Shown piece by piece: positions 39,004 through 51,080 of a stretch of DNA of 64,000 bases; the stretch's first letter is position 1; each line of letters opens with the position of its first letter. The stretch is from Rallus limicola (lineage: Eukaryota > Chordata > Aves > Gruiformes > Rallidae), in NCBI GenBank assembly GCA_022605955.1, contig JAKCOZ010000651.1, positions 37,171 to 101,170 on the forward strand. The letters run 5' to 3'. The translations under genes were made by a program, and so were the position numbers. A model generated the notes under the pieces. The model ran no database searches and was not told the DNA's origin. It worked only from the letters and a program-made list of their open reading frames with translations.

Positions 39004-41181
39004 CAGTTCAAAACATGCTAAACGTCCAGCAATAACTCCCAAAGTAAAGAAGCTAGGCCTGAAAGGCATAGCTTGTCTGAAACCTCCTGACAGGACACAC
39101 GAGCAGACCCTGTCACTTTGGCTCTCAGCCTTTTCCTTTGCCTGGAAAGAGGGAACATGCCTGGAACCTCCTACGGTGCTTTTCTCGGCCCTAGCAGACT
39201 GCAGTTCAAAACATGCTAAACGTCCAGCAATAACTCCCAAAGTAAAGAAGCTAGGCCTGAAAGGCATAGCTTGTCTGAAACCTCCTAACAGGACACACGA
39301 GCAGACCCTGTCACTTTGGCTCTCAGCCTTTTCCTTTGCCTGGAAAGAGGGAACATGCCTGGAACCTCCTACGGTGCTTTTCTCGGCCCTAGCAGACTGC
39401 AGTTCAAAACATGCTAAACGTCCAGCAATAACTCCCAAAGTAAAGAAGCTAGGCCTGAAAGGCATAGCTTGTCTGAAACCTCCTAACAGGACACACGAGC
39501 AGACCCTGTCACTTTGGCTCTCAGCCTTTTCCTTTGCCTGGAAAGAGGGAACATGCCTGGAACCTCCTACGGTGCTTTTCTCGGCCCTAGCAGACTGCAG
39601 TTCAAAACATGCTAAACGTCCAGCAATAACTCCCAAAGTAAAGAAGCTAGGCCTGAAAGGCATAGCTTGTCTGAAACCTCCTGACAGGACACACGAGCAG
39701 ACCCTGTCACTTTGGCTCTCAGCCTTTTCCTTTGCCTGGAAAGAGGGAACATGCCTGGAACCTCCTACGGTGCTTTTCTCGGCCCTAGCAGACTGCAGTT
39801 CAAAACATGCTAAACGTCCAGCAATAACTCCCAAAGTAAAGAAGCTAGGCCTGAAAGGCATAGCTTGTCTGAAACCTCCTAAGAGGACACACGAGCAGAC
39901 CCTGTCACTTTGGCTCTCAGCCTTTTCCTTTGCCTGGAAAGAGGGAACATGCCTGGAACCTCCTACGGTGCTTTTCTCGGCCCTAGCAGACTGCAGTTCA
40001 AAACATGCTAAACGTCCAGCGATAACTCCCAAAGTAAAGAATCTAGGCCTGAAAGGCATAGCTCGTCTGAAACCTCCTAAGAGGACACACGAGCAGACCC
40101 TGTCACTTTGGCTCTCAGCCTTTTCCTTTGCCTGGAAAGAGGGAACATGCCTGGAACCTCCTACGGTGCTTTTCTCGGCCCTAGCAGACTGCAGTTCAAA
40201 ACATGCTAAACGTCCAGCAATAACTCCCAAAGTAAAGAAGCTAGGCCTGAAAGGCATAGCTCGTCTGAAACCTCCTAACAGGACACACGAGCAGACCCTG
40301 TCACTTTGGCTCTCAGCCTTTTCCTTTGCCTGGAAAGAGGGAACATGCCTGGAACCTCCTACGGTGCTTTTCTCGGCCCTAGCAGACTGCAGTTCAAAAC
40401 ATGCTAAACGTCCAGCAATAACTCCCAAAGTAAAGAAGCGAGGCCTGAAAGGCATAGCTTGTCTGAAACCTCCTAACAGGACACACGAGCAGACCCTGTC
40501 ACTTTGGCTCTCAGCCTTTTCCTTTGCCTGGAAAGAGGGAACATGCCTGGAACCTCCTACGGTGCTTTTCTCGGCCCTAGCAGACTGCAGTTCAAAACAT
40601 GCTAAACGTCCAGCAATAACTCCCAAAGTAAAGAAGCGAGGCCTGAAAGGCATAGCTTGTCTGAAACCCCCTAACAGGACACACGAGCAGACCCTGTCAC
40701 TTTGGCTCTCAGCCTTTTCCTTTGCCTGGAAAGAGGGAACATGCCTGGAACCTCCTACGGTGCTTTTCTCGGCCCTAGCAGACTGCAGTTCAAAACATGC
40801 TAAACGTCCAGCAATAACTCCCAAAGTAAAGAAGCTAGGCCTGAAAGGCATAGCTTGTCTGAAACCTCCTAACAGGACACACGAGCAGACCCTGTCACTT
40901 TGGCTCTCAGCCTTTTCCTTTGCCTGGAAAGAGGGAACATGCCTGGAACCTCCTACGGTGCTTTTCTCGGCCCTAGCAGACTGCAGTTCAAAACATGCTA
41001 AACGTCCAGCAATAACTCCCAAAGTAAAGAAGCGAGGCCTGAAAGGCATAGCTTGTCTGAAACCTCCTAACAGGACACACGAGCAGACCCTGTCACTTTG
41101 GCTCTCAGCCTTTTCCTTTGCCTGGTAAGAGGGAACATGCCTGGAACCTCCTACGGTGCTTTTCTCGGCCCTAGCAGACTG

Positions 41182-42567
41182 CAGTTCAAAACATGCTAAA
41201 CGTCCAGCAATAACTCCCAAAGTAAAGAAGCTAGGCCTGAAAGGCATAGCTTGTCTGAAACCCCCTAACAGGACACACGAGCAGACCCTGTCACTTTGGC
41301 TCTCAGCCTTTTCCTTTGCCTGGAAAGAGGGAACATGCCTGGAACCTCCTACGGTGCTTTTCTCGGCCCTAGCAGACTGCAGGTCACAACATGCTAAACG
41401 TCCAGCAATAACTCCCAAAGTAAAGAAGCTAGGCCTGAAAGGCATAGCTTGTCTGAAACCTCCTAACAGGACACACGAGCAGACCCTGTCACTTTGGCTC
41501 TCAGCCTTTTCCTTTGCCTGGAAAGAGGGAACATGCCTGGAACCTCCTACGGTGCTTTTCTCGGCCCTAGCAGACTGCAGTTCAAAACATGCTAAACGTC
41601 CAGCAATAACTCCCAAAGTAAAGAAGCTAGGCCTGAAAGGCATAGCTTGTCTGAAACCTCCTAACAGGACACACGAGCAGACCCTGTCACTTTGGCTCTC
41701 AGCCTTTTCCTTTGCCTGGAAAGAGGGAACATGCCTGGAACCTCCTACGGTGCTTTTCTCGGCCCTAGCAGACTGCAGTTCAAAACATGCTAAACGTCCA
41801 GCAATAACTCCCAAAGTAAAGAAGCTAGGCCTGAAAGGCATAGCTTGTCTGAAACCTCCTAACAGGACACACGAGCAGACCCTGTCACTTTGGCTCTCAG
41901 CCTTTTCCTTTGCCTGGAAAGAGGGAACATGCCTGGAACCTCCTACGGTGCTTTTCTCGGCCCTAGCAGACTGCAGTTCAAAACATGCTAAACGTCCAGC
42001 AATAACTCCCAAAGTAAAGAAGCTAGGCCTGAAAGGCATAGCTTGTCTGAAACCTCCTAACAGGACACACGAGCAGACCCTGTCACTTTGGCTCTCAGCC
42101 TTTTCCTTTGCCTGGAAAGAGGGAACATGCCTGGAACCTCCTACGGTGCTTTTCTCGGCCCTAGCAGACTGCAGTTCAAAACATGCTAAACGTCCAGCAA
42201 TAACTCCCAAAGTAAAGAAGCGAGGCCTGAAAGGCATAGCTTGTCTGAAACCTCCTAACAGGACACACGAGCAGACCCTGTCACTTTGGCTCTCAGCCTT
42301 TTCCTTTGCCTGGAAAGAGGGAACATGCCTGGAACCTCCTACGGTGCTTTTCTCGGCCCTAGCAGACTGCAGTTCAAAACATGCTAAACGTCCAGCAATA
42401 ACTCCCAAAGTAAAGAAGCTAGGCCTGAAAGGCATAGCTTGTCTGAAACCTCCTAACAGGACACACGAGCAGACCCTGTCACTTTGGCTCTCAGCCTTTT
42501 CCTTTGCCTGGAAAGAGGGAACATGCCTGGAACCTCCTACGGTGCTTTTCTCGGCCCTAGCAGACTG
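41182..42567. repeat. Seven-monomer block after a GGTAAG marker, copy 2
   Basis: Follows the GGTAAG marker at 41126, with the GGTCAC copy at 41383. It matches 37618-39003 monomer by monomer in the diagnostic variants, and the following copies differ (CTCG copies here, CCTGAC copies there). Confidence 0.75.
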
Positions 42568-44349
42568 CAGTTCAAAACATGCTAAACGTCCAGCAATAAC
42601 TCCCAAAGTAAAGAAGCTAGGCCTGAAAGGCATAGCTCGTCTGAAACCTCCTAACAGGACACACGAGCAGACCCTGTCACTTTGGCTCTCAGCCTTTTCC
42701 TTTGCCTGGAAAGAGGGAACATGCCTGGAACCTCCTACGGTGCTTTTCTCGGCCCTAGCAGACTGCAGTTCAAAACATGCTAAACGTCCAGCAATAACTC
42801 CCAAAGTAAAGAAGCTAGGCCTGAAAGGCATAGCTCGTCTGAAACCTCCTAACAGGACACACGAGCAGACCCTGTCACTTTGGCTCTCAGCCTTTTCCTT
42901 TGCCTGGAAAGAGGGAACATGCCTGGAACCTCCTACGGTGCTTTTCTCGGCCCTAGCAGACTGCAGTTCAAAACATGCTAAACGTCCAGCAATAACTTCC
43001 AAAGTAAAGAAGCTAGGCCTGAAAGGCATAGCTTGTCTGAAACCTCCTAACAGGACACACGAGCAGACCCTGTCACTTTGGCTCTCAGCCTTTTCCTTTG
43101 CCTGGAAAGAGGGAACATGCCTGGAACCTCCTACGGTGCTTTTCTCAGCCCTAGCAGACTGCAGTTCAAAACATGCTAAACGTCCAGCAATAACTCCCAA
43201 AGTAAAGAAGCTAGGCCTGAAAGGCATAGCTTGTCTGAAACCTCCTAACAGGACACACGAGCAGACCCTGTCACTTTGGCTCTCAGCCTTTTCCTTTGCC
43301 TGGAAAGAGGGAACATGCCTGGAACCTCCTACGGTGCTTTTCTCGGCCCTAGCAGACTGCAGTTCAAAACATGCTAAACGTCCAGCAATAACTCCCAAAG
43401 TAAAGAAGCTAGGCCTGAAAGGCATAGCTTGTCTGAAACCTCCTAACAGGACACACGAGCAGACCCTGTCACTTTGGCTCTCAGCCTTTTCCTTTGCCTG
43501 GAAAGAGGGAACATGCCTGGAACCTCCTACGGTGCTTTTCTCGGCCCTAGCAGACTGCAGTTCAAAACATGCTAAACGTCCAGCAATAACTCCCAAAGTA
43601 AAGAAGCGAGGCCTGAAAGGCATAGCTTGTCTGAAACCTCCTAACAGGACACACGAGCAGACCCTGTCACTTTGGCTCTCAGCCTTTTCCTTTGCCTGGA
43701 AAGAGGGAACATGCCTGGAACCTCCTACGGTGCTTTTCTCGGCCCTAGCAGACTGCAGTTCAAAACATGCTAAACGTCCAGCAATAACTCCCAAAGTAAA
43801 GAAGCTAGGCCTGAAAGGCATAGCTTGTCTGAAACCCCCTAACAGGACACACGAGCAGACCCTGTCACTTTGGCTCTCAGCCTTTTCCTTTGCCTGGAAA
43901 GAGGGAACATGCCTGGAACCTCCTACGGTGCTTTTCTCGGCCCTAGCAGACTGCAGGTCACAACATGCTAAACGTCCAGCAATAACTCCCAAAGTAAAGA
44001 AGCTAGGCCTGAAAGGCATAGCTTGTCTGAAACCTCCTAACAGGACACACGAGCAGACGCTGTCACTTTGGCTCTCAGCCTTTTCCTTTGCCTGGAAAGA
44101 GGGAACATGCCTGGAACCTCCTACGGTGCTTTTCTCGGCCCTAGCAGACTGCAGTTCAAAACATGCTAAACGTCCAGCAATAACTCCCAAAGTAAAGAAG
44201 CTAGGCCTGAAAGGCATAGCTTGTCTGAAACCTCCTAACAGGACACACGAGCAGACCCTGTCACTTTGGCTCTCAGCCTTTTCCTTTGCCTGGTAAGAGG
44301 GAACATGCCTGGAACATCCTACGGTGCTTTTCTCGGCCCTAGCAGACTG

Positions 44350-45339
44350 CAGTTCAAAACATGCTAAACGTCCAGCAATAACTCCCAAAGTAAAGAAGCT
44401 AGGCCTGAAAGGCATAGCTTGTCTGAAACCCCCTAACAGGACACACGAGCAGACCCTGTCACTTTGGCTCTCAGCCTTTTCCTTTGCCTGGAAAGAGGGA
44501 ACATGCCTGGAACCTCCTACGGTGCTTTTCTCGGCCCTAGCAGACTGCAGGTCACAACATGCTAAACGTCCAGCAATAACTCCCAAAGTAAAGAAGCTAG
44601 GCCTGAAAGGCATAGCTTGTCTGAAACCTCCTAACAGGACACACGAGCAGACCCTGTCACTTTGGCTCTCAGCCTTTTCCTTTGCCTGGAAAGAGGGAAC
44701 ATGCCTGGAACCTCCTACGGTGCTTTTCTCGGCCCTAGCAGACTGCAGTTCAAAACATGCTAAACGTCCAGCAATAACTCCCAAAGTAAAGAAGCTAGGC
44801 CTGAAAGGCATAGCTTGTCTGAAACCTCCTAACAGGACACACGAGCAGACCCTGTCACTTTGGCTCTCAGCCTTTTCCTTTGCCTGGAAAGAGGGAACAT
44901 GCCTGGAACCTCCTACGGTGCTTTTCTCGGCCCTAGCAGACTGCAGTTCAAAACATGCTAAACGTCCAGCAATAACTCCCAAAGTAAAGAAGCTAGGCCT
45001 GAAAGGCATAGCTTGTCTGAAACCTCCTAACAGGACACACGAGCAGACGCTGTCACTTTGGCTCTCAGCCTTTTCCTTTGCCTGGAAAGAGGGAACATGC
45101 CTGGAACCTCCTACGGTGCTTTTCTCGGCCCTAGCAGACTGCAGTTCAAAACATGCTAAACGTCCAGCAATAACTCCCAAAGTAAAGAAGCTAGGCCTGA
45201 AAGGCATAGCTTGTCTGAAACCTCCTAACAGGACACACGAGCAGACCCTGTCACTTTGGCTCTCAGCCTTTTCCTTTGCCTGGAAAGAGGGAACATGCCT
45301 GGAACCTCCTACGGTGCTTTTCTCGGCCCTAGCAGACTG
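44350..45339. repeat. GGTAAG-marked block, copy 3 (five monomers)
   Basis: Follows the GGTAAG marker at 44294, with the GGTCAC copy at 44551. It shares the first five monomers of the two earlier blocks, then switches to CTCG copies. A GACGCTG change is present here (about 45048) and not in the earlier blocks. Confidence 0.65.
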
Positions 45340-45734
45340 CAGTTCAAAACATGCTAAACGTCCAGCAATAACTCCCAAAGTAAAGAAGCTAGGCCTGAAA
45401 GGCATAGCTCGTCTGAAACCTCCTAACAGGACACACGAGCAGACCCTGTCACTTTGGCTCTCAGCCTTTTCTTTGCCTGGAAAGAGGGAACATGCCTGGA
45501 ACCTCCTACGTTGCTTTTCTCGGCCCTAGCAGACTGCAGTTCAAAACATGCTAAACGTCCAGCAATAACTCCCAAAGTAAAGAAGCTAGGCCTGAAAGGC
45601 ATAGCTCGTCTGAAACCTCCTAACAGGACACACGAGCAGACCCTGTCACTTTGGCTCTCAGCCTTTTCCTTTGCCTGGAAAGAGGGAACATGCCTGGAAC
45701 CTCCTACGGTGCTTTTCTCGGCCCTAGCAGACTG

Positions 45735-47912
45735 CAGTTCAAAACATGCTAAACGTCCAGCAATAACTCCCAAAGTAAAGAAGCTAGGCCTGAAAGGCAT
45801 AGCTCGTCTGAAACCTCCTAACAGGACACACGAGCAGACCCTGTCACTTTGGCTCTCAGCCTTTTCCTTTGCCTGGAAAGAGGGAACATGCCTGGAACCT
45901 CCTACGTTGCTTTTCTCGGCCCTAGCAGACTGCAGTTCAAAACATGCTAAACGTCCAGCAATAACTCCCAAAGTAAAGAAGCTAGGCCTGAAAGGCATAG
46001 CTCGTCTGAAACCTCCTAACAGGACACACGAGCAGACCCTGTCACTTTGGCTCTCAGCCTTTTCCTTTGCCTGGAAAGAGGGAACATGCCTGGAACCTCC
46101 TACGGTGCTTTTCTCGGCCCTAGCAGACTGCAGTTCAAAACATGCTAAACGTCCAGCAATAACTCCCAAAGTAAAGAAGCTAGGCCTGAAAGGCATAGCT
46201 TGTCTGAAACCTCCTAACAGGACACACGAGCAGACCCTGTCACTTTGGCTCTCAGCCTTTTCCTTTGCCTGGAAAGAGGGAACATGCCTGGAACCTCCTA
46301 CGGTGCTTTTCTCAGCCCTAGCAGACTGCAGTTCAAAACATGCTAAACGTCCAGCAATAACTCCCAAAGTAAAGAAGCTAGGCCTGAAAGGCATAGCTTG
46401 TCTGAAACCTCCTAACAGGACACACGAGCAGACCCTGTCACTTTGGCTCTCAGCCTTTTCCTTTGCCTGGAAAGAGGGAACATGCCTGGAACCTCCTACG
46501 GTGCTTTTCTCGGCCCTAGCAGACTGCAGTTCAAAACATGCTAAACGTCCAGCAATAACTCCCAAAGTAAAGAAGCTAGGCCTGAAAGGCATAGCTTGTC
46601 TGAAACCTCCTAACAGGACACACGAGCAGACCCTGTCACTTTGGCTCTCAGCCTTTTCCTTTGCCTGGAAAGAGGGAACATGCCTGGAACCTCCTACGGT
46701 GCTTTTCTCGGCCCTAGCAGACTGCAGTTCAAAACATGCTAAACGTCCAGCAATAACTCCCAAAGTAAAGAAGCTAGGCCTGAAAGGCATAGCTTGTCTG
46801 AAACCCCCTAACAGGACACACGAGCAGACCCTGTCACTTTGGCTCTCAGCCTTTTCCTTTGCCTGGAAAGAGGGAACATGCCTGGAACCTCCTACGGTGC
46901 TTTTCTCGGCCCTAGCAGACTGCAGGTCACAACATGCTAAACGTCCAGCAATAACTCCCAAAGTAAAGAAGCTAGGCCTGAAAGGCATAGCTTGTCTGAA
47001 ACCTCCTAACAGGACACACGAGCAGACGCTGTCACTTTGGCTCTCAGCCTTTTCCTTTGCCTGGAAAGAGGGAACATGCCTGGAACCTCCTACGGTGCTT
47101 TTCTCGGCCCTAGCAGACTGCAGTTCAAAACATGCTAAACGTCCAGCAATAACTCCCAAAGTAAAGAAGCTAGGCCTGAAAGGCATAGCTTGTCTGAAAC
47201 CTCCTAACAGGACACACGAGCAGACCCTGTCACTTTGGCTCTCAGCCTTTTCCTTTGCCTGGAAAGAGGGAACATGCCTGGAACCTCCTACGGTGCTTTT
47301 CTCGGCCCTAGCAGACTGCAGTTCAAAACATGCTAAACGTCCAGCAATAACTCCCAAAGTAAAGAAGCTAGGCCTGAAAGGCATAGCTTGTCTGAAACCT
47401 CCTAACAGGACACACGAGCAGACCCTGTCACTTTGGCTCTCAGCCTTTTCCTTTGCCTGGAAAGAGGGAACATGCCTGGAACCTCCTATGGTGCTTTTCT
47501 CGGCCCTAGCAGACTGCAGTTCAAAACATGCTAAACGTCCAGCAATAACTCCCAAAGTAAAGAAGCGAGGCCTGAAAGGCATAGCTTGTCTGAAACCTCC
47601 TAACAGGACACACGAGCAGACCCTGTCACTTTGGCTCTCAGCCTTTTCCTTTGCCTGGAAAGAGGGAACATGCCTGGAACCTCCTACGGTGCTTTTCTCG
47701 GCCCTAGCAGACTGCAGTTCAAAACATGCTAAACGTCCAGCAATAACTCCCAAAGTAAAGAAGCTAGGCCTGAAAGGCATAGCTTGTCTGAAACCTCCTA
47801 ACAGGACACACGAGCAGACCCTGTCACTTTGGCTCTCAGCCTTTTCCTTTGCCTGGAAAGAGGGAACATGCCTGGAACCTCCTACGGTGCTTTTCTCGGC
47901 CCTAGCAGACTG
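45735..47912. repeat. Eleven-monomer unit, copy 1
   Basis: The order is CTCG copy with TACGTTGC (45907), CTCG copy, copy with CTCAGCCC (46314), two consensus copies, CCCCC copy, GGTCAC/GACGCTG copy, and so on. The two rare markers recur exactly 2178 bp (11 monomers) downstream. Confidence 0.7.
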
Positions 47913-50090
47913 CAGTTCAAAACATGCTAAACGTCCAGCAATAACTCCCAAAGTAAAGAAGCTAGGCCTGAAAGGCATAGCTCGTCTGAAACCTCCTAAC
48001 AGGACACACGAGCAGACCCTGTCACTTTGGCTCTCAGCCTTTTCCTTTGCCTGGAAAGAGGGAACATGCCTGGAACCTCCTACGTTGCTTTTCTCGGCCC
48101 TAGCAGACTGCAGTTCAAAACATGCTAAACGTCCAGCAATAACTCCCAAAGTAAAGAAGCTAGGCCTGAAAGGCATAGCTCGTCTGAAACCTCCTAACAG
48201 GACACACGAGCAGACCCTGTCACTTTGGCTCTCAGCCTTTTCCTTTGCCTGGAAAGAGGGAACATGCCTGGAACCTCCTACGGTGCTTTTCTCGGCCCTA
48301 GCAGACTGCAGTTCAAAACATGCTAAACGTCCAGCAATAACTCCCAAAGTAAAGAAGCTAGGCCTGAAAGGCATAGCTTGTCTGAAACCTCCTAACAGGA
48401 CACACGAGCAGACCCTGTCACTTTGGCTCTCAGCCTTTTCCTTTGCCTGGAAAGAGGGAACATGCCTGGAACCTCCTACGGTGCTTTTCTCAGCCCTAGC
48501 AGACTGCAGTTCAAAACATGCTAAACGTCCAGCAATAACTCCCAAAGTAAAGAAGCTAGGCCTGAAAGGCATAGCTTGTCTGAAACCTCCTAACAGGACA
48601 CACGAGCAGACCCTGTCACTTTGGCTCTCAGCCTTTTCCTTTGCCTGGAAAGAGGGAACATGCCTGGAACCTCCTACGGTGCTTTTCTCGGCCCTAGCAG
48701 ACTGCAGTTCAAAACATGCTAAACGTCCAGCAATAACTCCCAAAGTAAAGAAGCTAGGCCTGAAAGGCATAGCTTGTCTGAAACCTCCTAACAGGACACA
48801 CGAGCAGACCCTGTCACTTTGGCTCTCAGCCTTTTCCTTTGCCTGGAAAGAGGGAACATGCCTGGAACCTCCTACGGTGCTTTTCTCGGCCCTAGCAGAC
48901 TGCAGTTCAAAACATGCTAAACGTCCAGCAATAACTCCCAAAGTAAAGAAGCGAGGCCTGAAAGGCATAGCTTGTCTGAAACCTCCTAACAGGACACACG
49001 AGCAGACCCTGTCACTTTGGCTCTCAGCCTTTTCCTTTGCCTGGAAAGAGGGAACATGCCTGGAACCTCCTACGGTGCTTTTCTCGGCCCTAGCAGACTG
49101 CAGTTCAAAACATGCTAAACGTCCAGCAATAACTCCCAAAGTAAAGAAGCTAGGCCTGAAAGGCATAGCTTGTCTGAAACCCCCTAACAGGACACACGAG
49201 CAGACCCTGTCACTTTGGCTCTCAGCCTTTTCCTTTGCCTGGAAAGAGGGAACATGCCTGGAACCTCCTACGGTGCTTTTCTCGGCCCTAGCAGACTGCA
49301 GGTCACAACATGCTAAACGTCCAGCAATAACTCCCAAAGTAAAGAAGCTAGGCCTGAAAGGCATAGCTTGTCTGAAACCTCCTAACAGGACACACGAGCA
49401 GACGCTGTCACTTTGGCTCTCAGCCTTTTCCTTTGCCTGGAAAGAGGGAACATGCCTGGAACCTCCTACGGTGCTTTTCTCGGCCCTAGCAGACTGCAGT
49501 TCAAAACATGCTAAACGTCCAGCAATAACTCCCAAAGTAAAGAAGCTAGGCCTGAAAGGCATAGCTTGTCTGAAACCTCCTAACAGGACACACGAGCAGA
49601 CCCTGTCACTTTGGCTCTCAGCCTTTTCCTTTGCCTGGAAAGAGGGAACATGCCTGGAACCTCCTACGGTGCTTTTCTCGGCCCTAGCAGACTGCAGTTC
49701 AAAACATGCTAAACGTCCAGCAATAACTCCCAAAGTAAAGAAGCTAGGCCTGAAAGGCATAGCTCGTCTGAAACCTCCTAACAGGACACACGAGCAGACC
49801 CTGTCACTTTGGCTCTCAGCCTTTTCCTTTGCCTGGAAAGAGGGAACATGCCTGGAACCTCCTACGGTGCTTTTCTCGGCCCTAGCAGACTGCAGTTCAA
49901 AACATGCTAAACGTCCAGCAATAACTCCCAAAGTAAAGAAGCTAGGCCTGAAAGGCATAGCTTGTCTGAAACCTCCTAACAGGACACACGAGCAGACCCT
50001 GTCACTTTGGCTCTCAGCCTTTTCCTTTGCCTGGAAAGAGGGAACATGCCTGGAACCTCCTACGGTGCTTTTCTCGGCCCTAGCAGACTG
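47913..50090. repeat. Eleven-monomer offset duplicate, copy 2
   Basis: Repeats the first five monomers of 45735-47912 (TACGTTGC at 48085, CTCAGCCC at 48492). It then has one extra GCGAGG copy (48903-49100) before the CCCCC and GGTCAC/GACGCTG copies. The two units therefore differ by a one-monomer insertion or loss, as expected from unequal exchange. Confidence 0.7.
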
Positions 50091-51080
50091 CAGTTCAAAA
50101 CATGCTAAACGTCCAGCAATAACTCCCGAAGTAAAGAAGCGAGGCCTGAAAGGCATAGCTTGTCTGAAACCTCCTAACAGGACACACGAGCAGACCCTGT
50201 CACTTTGGCTCTCAGCCTTTTCCTTTGCCTGGAAAGAGGGAACATGCCTGGAACCTCCTACGGTGCTTTTCTCGGCCCTAGCAGACTGCAGTTCAAAACA
50301 TGCTAAACGTCCAGCAATAACACACAAAGTAAAGAAGCTAGGCCTGAAAGGCATAGCTTGTCTGAAACCTCCTAACAGGACACACGAACAGACCCTGTCA
50401 CTTTGGCTCTCAGCCTTTTCCTTTGCCTGGAAAGAGGGAACATGCCTGGAACCTCCTACGGTGCTTTTCTCGGCCCTAGCAGACTGCAGTTCAAAACATG
50501 CTAAACGTCCAGCAATAACTCCCAAAGTAAAGAAGCTAGGCCTGAAAGGCATAGCTTGTCTGAAACCCCCTAACAGGACACACGAGCAGACCCTGTCACT
50601 TTGGCTCTCAGCCTTTTCCTTTGCCTGGAAAGAGGGAACATGCCTGGAACCTCCTACGGTGCTTTTCTCGGCCCTAGCAGACTGCAGGTCACAACATGCT
50701 AAACGTCCAGCAATAACTCCCAAAGTAAAGAAGCTAGGCCTGAAAGGCATAGCTTGTCTGAAACCTCCTAACAGGACACACGAGCAGACCCTGTCACTTT
50801 GGCTCTCAGCCTTTTCCTTTGCCTGGAAAGAGGGAACATGCCTGGAACCTCCTACGGTGCTTTTCTCGGCCCTAGCAGACTGCAGTTCAAAACATGCTAA
50901 ACGTCCAGCAATAACTCCCAAAGTAAAGAAGCTAGGCCTGAAAGGCATAGCTTGTCTGAAACCTCCTAACAGGACACACGAGCAGACCCTGTCACTTTGG
51001 CTCTCAGCCTTTTCCTTTGCCTGGAAAGAGGGAACATGCCTGGAACCTCCTACGGTGCTTTTCTCGGCCCTAGCAGACTG
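49695..51080. repeat. Seven-monomer unit (1386 bp)
   Basis: The order is CTCG copy, consensus, GCGAGG copy (with private CCCGAAG), ACACAC copy (50322), CCCCC copy, GGTCAC copy, consensus. The next four copies (51081-51872) restart the same order with the ACACAC change at 51708, exactly 1386 bp later, and then break off. Confidence 0.7.

Larger units (their letters stand above)
37618..45536. repeat. Array segment D: blocks marked by GGTAAG
   Basis: Forty monomers. The rare A143T change (GGAAAG to GGTAAG) at 37562, 41126 and 44294 marks successive block boundaries spaced 3564 bp (18 monomers) and 3168 bp (16 monomers). After each marker comes a CCCCC copy and then a GGTCAC copy at the same offset. 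A one-base deletion near 45471 closes the segment. No gene or unique DNA is present. Confidence 0.8.

Noticed and set aside
45340..45536. Boundary between two different satellite families
   Set aside because: Only a one-base deletion and a G>T change occur here; the monomer is the same on both sides.
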